This document shows, in pieces, positions 59,697 to 64,000 of a stretch of DNA of 64,000 nucleotides. Under the pieces are notes generated by a model. That model was not told the origin of the DNA. It saw only the letters and a program-made list of their open reading frames with translations, and searched no databases. Position 1 is the stretch's first letter; each line of letters starts with the position of its first letter. Source of the DNA: Siphonodentalium dalli (Eukaryota; Mollusca; Scaphopoda; Gadilida; Siphonodentaliidae); the NCBI GenBank assembly GCA_032622095.1, contig CP136068.1, forward strand, positions 118,159,509 to 118,223,508, written 5' to 3'. A program made the translations under genes and the position numbers.

Positions 59697-61560
59697 AGCT
59701 CAACTTTACTTTGCAAAGTGTGAACTATTGCCATGAGTTGGCAAATGTACATGCTTGAAAACTAGTTCGGCATGCCCTACATGCCACATCTCTCTTCAAA
59801 TCATTCCCAGACTTGATATGGATTTTCGTGGTGACCTCTCAATGGGAGCTATTAATGGTAACTATTTTACAAGAAATGGACTGTTGCACCCATGGGGTGG
59901 CAGAAAATATATAAAACATATCATTACCACAACTATTATATTTTCCAGACCAATTAGCCTATTTTCAGCTAAACTTGACAAAGTCAAGTTTGAGTTATTG
60001 CCATGGATTGTCGTCCATCCATCCGTCCATGCAATCGTCAACAATTTGCGTTAGCACAGGTCATATCTTTTATCCGATTGCCACCAAATTTCATATGGAC
60101 GTTCGGTAATCTCTAGATGGGAGCCATTGATTTTTTTCATTTTTTTTTTAATAATATGGCCGCCAGCAGCCATATTGGATTTCACTCCTTTGGCACAGTC
60201 TACAGGCCACATCCCTCATCTGATCATCACCAACAATTATATGGATCTTCAGGGTGATCTCTAAATGGAAGCTATCAAATTTATTTTTTCAAAATTCGTT
60301 AAAAAAAATGACTGCCAGCATCCATCTTTTATTTCAAATTTTAATCCATCAATACACCCTATAGCCCACATTTATTATGCCCCCGACTTGAAGTCGGCGG
60401 GTATATAGTCGACGTCTCCGTCCGTACGTCCGTCCGTCCGTCCGTACAAACATTTTGCATTATTGTTCAGCAACCGCTGGGCAGATTTAGCTGATATTTG
60501 GTATGGTGATAGAGCAGCATGGGGGAACAGCTACATGCATAGCGCGGGTTTCGTCCACCCATTTTCACCAGAGTTATGGCCCTTTTTTGACTTAGAAAAT
60601 TCAATTTTGTCCGTCCGTACAAACATTTTGCATTATTGTTCAGCAACGGCTAGGCAGATTTAGCTGATATTTGGTATGGTGATAGAGCAGCATGGGGGAA
60701 CAGCTACATGCATATCGGGGGTTTCGTCCACCCATTTTTACCAGAGTTATGGCCCTTTTTTTTACTTAGAAAATTCAATTTTTCTCTTGTTTTTTGGGTT
60801 TCCAGATAATAGCGTGAGCTTTGGTGGTACGATTGCAAATCCCGTATTTTTGTGGATCAGTTATATGAAAATACATGTCAAGTGCGAATTTGGGTATGAT
60901 CTGATGATTTTTGCCAGAGTTATGGGCCTTTTTTCAACTTGTTTTTGGGTTTCCTTTCGTCCATGCTTAATCCAAATTGCTACTGTCGGGGGCAAATGCC
61001 ACGCGACAGCGTACCTCTTGTTGGAGAATTGTTTTGAAAATTTACAGGTTTGTTTAGAATTGCCTCTAGATGGGAGCTATCAAATTTGAAAAAATTTCGA
61101 TGAAAAACATGGCTGCCGGCAGCCATTTTGGAGTTTACTCTTTGCATGACTAAATCCTTTGGCAAAGCCTACAGGCCACATTCCTCATCCGATAGTCACT
61201 AAACTTCATATGGTTCTTCGGGGGTGACAACTAGATGAAAGTCATAAAATTTTCAAATTGTTTGAAAAACATGGCTGCTAGTGCTCCATTTTGGATTTTA
61301 CATTGAATCCATGCAGCCCACATTTATTTGTGAATTGTTACAAAATTTAATAGGCTTGTTTGGAATCTCTTCCAGATGGGAGCTATTAAATTATAATAAT
61401 TTTCGATGAAAAATAAGGCCGCTGCCATCTATCTTGGATTTTACTCTTTGCATCTCTAAATCCTTTGGCACAGCCTGCAGGCCACATACCTCATCCGATT
61501 GTCACAAAACTTCATTTGATCCTTGGGGTGACATCTAGATGGGAGCTTACCATTGTTTTC
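59697..61560 (+). repeat. Pearl-related second subfamily, copy in intron 6, interrupted
   Basis: Two heads (59697 and a variant at 59967, AGCTAAACTTGACAAAGTC). Units with CCCTCATC(C/T)GAT, CAGCAGCCATATTGGATTTC and CTAGATGGGAGCTA follow. Split at 60377-61022 by a CTCTTGTT-ended element. It ends about 60 bp before exon 7. Confidence 0.78.
60377..61022 (+). mobile_element. CCCCCGACTT-headed Helentron-type element
   Basis: Head hairpin CCCCCGACTT-GAAGTCGG-GGG, GTCCGTCCGTCC tract, two 173-bp units (ACAAACATTTTGCATTATTG at 60446 and 60619), a further diverged unit, and the tail GTCGGGGGCAAATGCCACGCG ending CTCTTGTT. Flanks CCACATTTATT and GGAGAATTG join to an uninterrupted host repeat, so there is no target duplication. 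Confidence 0.8.
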
Positions 61561-61621
61561 CGAAGTCAGTTAAACTGTTTGTTGCCAAACAAAATTTATC
61601 AAGCTACTTTATAATTTTCAG

Positions 61622-61869
61622 TCCTTGAGAAGAAAATAAAGGAGAGTGATTGTTACAAAAATCATTCAGGCAAGATGTCTACTAAACTCTATGAATTAAT
61701 ACCAAAATCAGGTTTTTGTCCTGATATAATCAAAACTGATGAACCAGAAGGAGGAATAACTATTGAAGGCTCAATCGAAGTTACAAAACGAATTATGCGC
61801 GGCGGAACTCCCAGAAATTATCGGGTGACAGTTTGGAGTGTTGATGATGATGACGATGATGAAGATGAG
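61622..61869 (+). CDS. Exon 7: middle of STING head, ends in an acidic run
   Basis: Acceptor ataattttcag; 248 nt, residues 298-380. VLEKKIKES continues the first STING helix. STKLYELIPKSGFCPD (317-332) corresponds to the human strand with QRLYILLPLDCGVPD. The lid region and next strand follow (EGGITIEGS ... RVTVWSV), then D6-E-D-E (372-380). In an ungapped alignment human R238, Y240, E260 and T263 fall on S348, E350, S370 and D373, so the usual ligand contacts appear changed. The exon probably splices at GAG|gtttgt (the same donor as exon 1, phase 0). If unspliced it reads V-C-H-stop at 61881. Since STING needs a further C-terminal half, I favour splicing to an exon beyond 64000. Confidence 0.8.
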
Positions 61870-62142
61870 GTTTGTCATTGACTGCATTTCACAGATAGAT
61901 CTTCTATTGAAGCTTATATACCAAGGAAATTTCCAAAATGCCTAATAGTCTAGACATGTTTTCGTAAAATGGCCACATAATTTTATTCAATCAACATAGA
62001 AAAGTGAGAGCTGATTTATTTATGTGAATGATTTATTATAAAATATGCTAAACATTCACCGGCAGCTACCAGAAAAGCAATCATAAAAATCTGGCTCATG
62101 ACTAACACATACCGCTATACTTAAAGTAATTGACCATCTATA

Positions 62143-62292
62143 ACGCGGTGTCACCCCGTTAATACCGCGGTATGGTAACGCGGTATCCCCAATACCGCGG
62201 TACTGATACCGCTTATTAACGCTTCAACACCGCGCATACTGCGGTGACACCACGATGCATGCGGTCACGGTTCGCGATACCGCGGTGATTTT
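62143..62292. repeat. Cluster of CGCGGT palindromes
   Basis: Seven GCGGT words in 150 bp, several as ATACCGCGGTA, with GGTGTCACC near 62149 and its reverse complement GGTGACACC near 62243. A CpG-rich island in AT-rich sequence. It resembles subterminal repeats of a DNA transposon, but I could not find target duplications. Confidence 0.45.
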
Positions 62293-63278
62293 AACGGACA
62301 ATATGCGCGGAAAAAAACAAAGGACACTGAAGAAATCTTCATTTATTGTAGTTATTTTATTTACTTACTATTGACGATGATGTTTTTTTGCCAATAGTGA
62401 TTTGTCCATGTGTATAATATGCTTTTGCCAATAGTGATTTCTTTATGTGTCTGATTCATCAAAATCTATCTCTTGAGTGGAATTTTTTTTCTCGTCTCCG
62501 TATAACCAATAGATATTGATAGACGGTAACGTCTTCCTCAGAAAATCCGATATATCCGACCTAATTTAGTTGTTACCCTCGATTTATTTTTATTTTATAT
62601 TTGAAACATCGTGCATGTAATATGTATACATGTTGACCCATCGACGTATACATGCATATAGACATAGGTCGATGATAAACCTACATGAGAATGCATATCA
62701 GTTTTAGTTGTGATGCAGGGTACAGGTAGGTAAGAATTATCTGAGTGACCCAAATAATAGTGCGGGTGGGGGAAACAACAATTCTTACCGATATTCCTAA
62801 CTTTTATCAATCTCCAATGCAATTGGATTTATTTTGTGTGGTTTTATTGACATTATTAAAACAGAAATATATGGTGCCAATATCGAGCCTGGCAGAAAAG
62901 AATTACTATTCTTGTGAGCAGGTTGTGTGATCCCTAATAATGAGATAACCCTGACGATATCATGCGCGAACGTCATGGAAACACGGCTTAATTGGAACCA
63001 GATTTGTCTACTTTTACAGGCATGCAGGGGTGTCGTGTATGGTTATTTATAAGTGAGATAATCCTGATGATTATGACGACACATGCGCGTCCTCTTATAA
63101 AGACAAACGGGATGGGAACAGTCCGTATGCATCTGCTACAGTATATAGATAGATTGTTTATTGCCGTAAAGTCAACATGGAAATTTGACAAATGTGGACG
63201 CTTACAATTTGACATTTATAAGAAGCAAACCAAAACATAATCACGTGGTTGAACACAATTTGACAATATGACCCACGA

Positions 63279-63338
63279 TGACGTCATCAAGGGAACTCCC
63301 CCAAACACTAAACACGTCACAAAAATGTCACGTGGGCT
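63279..63338. promoter_or_regulatory. CRE, kappaB-like site and E-box group
   Basis: TGACGTCA (63279-63286, full palindromic CRE) is followed four bases later by GGGAACTCCC (63291-63300), which fits the kappaB consensus GGGRNNYYCC. CACGTG E-box cores lie close on both sides (TCACGTGG at 63241, GTCACGTGGG near 63329). No gene can be assigned as target. Confidence 0.35.
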
Positions 63339-64000
63339 TGTTCTGTATGCGACAGATCGTCATGGTAATCTTCAGCTCTGAGTGCAACACAAAGTATCTA
63401 CGCTACGGTACTTTGAAGTTGCCGACATAGGCTGTCAAATTATAAACTCCACCCATCGCCTTGTGTCCGGGCACTGAGGTGTCTTCCAACACATACCTGC
63501 CCTTGAAATAATTTCAACACGCACAAAGTATGAATGTGTTATGAGTCTTATGACGGAACGTTTTTTTTATTTTTTTATTCGATAAAGTAAGATGGACATT
63601 CTAAGGCAGCGATTGGCATTGACACGAAGTCGTGGAAATCACACACAGTGATTCTCCTTTTATCTGTGGAATTTAATGAGATCCTAATTAAGGCTTATAG
63701 ACGTATTGTTTTAACTTTCGGTGTGACAACCCAGCCAGCAAATATAAACTCGCATTTATAAACACATGGGACGATATATTTATTTTTTTTGTAGATGATT
63801 TTCCAATATCATCATATTTCTCTTGCTATTCAACATAGTTCAAATCATTTTGGATTTATTCCGTATCCCCCGCTCCGATTTTCAGAAATAAACCATGAAT
63901 AAAGCATGTGATTAACTACCCTACGACATTTCCAGCTACGATTTTTACGTACACACGACTGCGATTACGTCGCAAGTGGAGGTTATCAAGGATACGCCAC

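Larger units (their letters stand above)
11701..61881 (+). other. Gene span: CARD-TIR-STING fusion gene, 3' end outside window
   Basis: Seven exons on the + strand share one continuous reading frame. Junction phases in order are 0, 1, 1, 1, 1, 1, and each exon's leftover base completes the next exon's first codon. The coding total is 1140 nt, 380 codons without a stop. Domain order is CARD, linker, TIR-like, STING ligand-binding head. I see no transmembrane segment, so the product is predicted to be soluble, unlike vertebrate STING with its four N-terminal membrane helices. Oyster TIR-STING is known to lack them too; the extra N-terminal CARD is what I do not recognise from published architectures. 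Introns are long (24 kb for intron 1, 14 kb for intron 2) and full of mobile elements. The STING head is incomplete at exon 7, and I found no further exon up to 64000. The 5' UTR probably begins in an unseen upstream exon. Confidence 0.82.
61882..64000. other. Downstream of exon 7: no exon found
   Basis: I looked on the + strand for an acceptor followed by the C-terminal STING half and found none. Apart from the CGCGGT cluster and the motif group at 63279-63338 this stretch holds AT-rich sequence. It is probably intron 7. Confidence 0.5.

Noticed and set aside
62745-63240. Frames tested as the missing STING C-terminal exon
   Set aside because: None shows the STING helix after the lid or an acceptor in phase 0.

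Overview
This is AT-rich, exon-poor animal DNA and looks like a mollusc, most likely a bivalve. It has spliced exons with canonical GT/AG borders inside long introns. It is packed with non-autonomous transposons of bivalve type: pearl-like arrays of a ~154-164 bp core between an AGCTCAAC head and a tail carrying the palindrome AGTGTCATTGACACT. I see no bacterial-style genes, tRNA, rRNA or CRISPR array.

One host gene can be supported, on the + strand, in seven exons over 50 kb: 11701-11844, 35745-35904, 50005-50037, 51493-51516, 52740-53198, 59538-59633 and 61622-61869. All six splice junctions agree in phase. From the ATG at 11725 the exons add up to 1140 nt, exactly 380 codons. The predicted protein starts with a CARD of RIG-I/MAVS type (about residues 9-92). 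A short linker from a 33-nt and a 24-nt microexon follows, then a TIR-like domain (113-265), then the start of a STING cyclic-dinucleotide-binding head (266-380). The rest of STING should lie beyond the right edge. This CARD-TIR-STING fusion, with no visible membrane segment, is the main discovery candidate: one protein appears to join an RNA-sensing-type adaptor domain, a TIR domain and a STING sensor.

The remainder is repeats. 1-840 (-) and 14613-16870 (+) hold two decayed copies of a multicopy invertebrate element-encoded protein with a PIN/FEN-like C-terminal part. Mobile elements with target duplications I could read directly are a Harbinger-like element (5995-7372, TTA), six hAT-like elements (12931-14422, 16879-18288, 23689-25611, 24416-25419, 40194-40951, 46505-47262; 8-bp duplications, one of them imperfect) and a TTAA element (27495-28078). 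There are three large fold-back palindromes, a 42-bp minisatellite at 25620-26960, and at least five families built as head hairpin, GTCCGTCC tract, 127-173 bp core repeats, tail hairpin and CTCT(T/C)GTT. One of these sits in another repeat at 60377-61022, where intact relatives of the target show insertion without target duplication, as expected of Helentron-type elements.

Possible regulatory sequence: three TCATGTGA boxes in intron 2 (38867-38914), and a CRE next to a kappaB-like site downstream of exon 7 (63279-63300). All functions are inferred from reading the translated sequence; no database search was possible.
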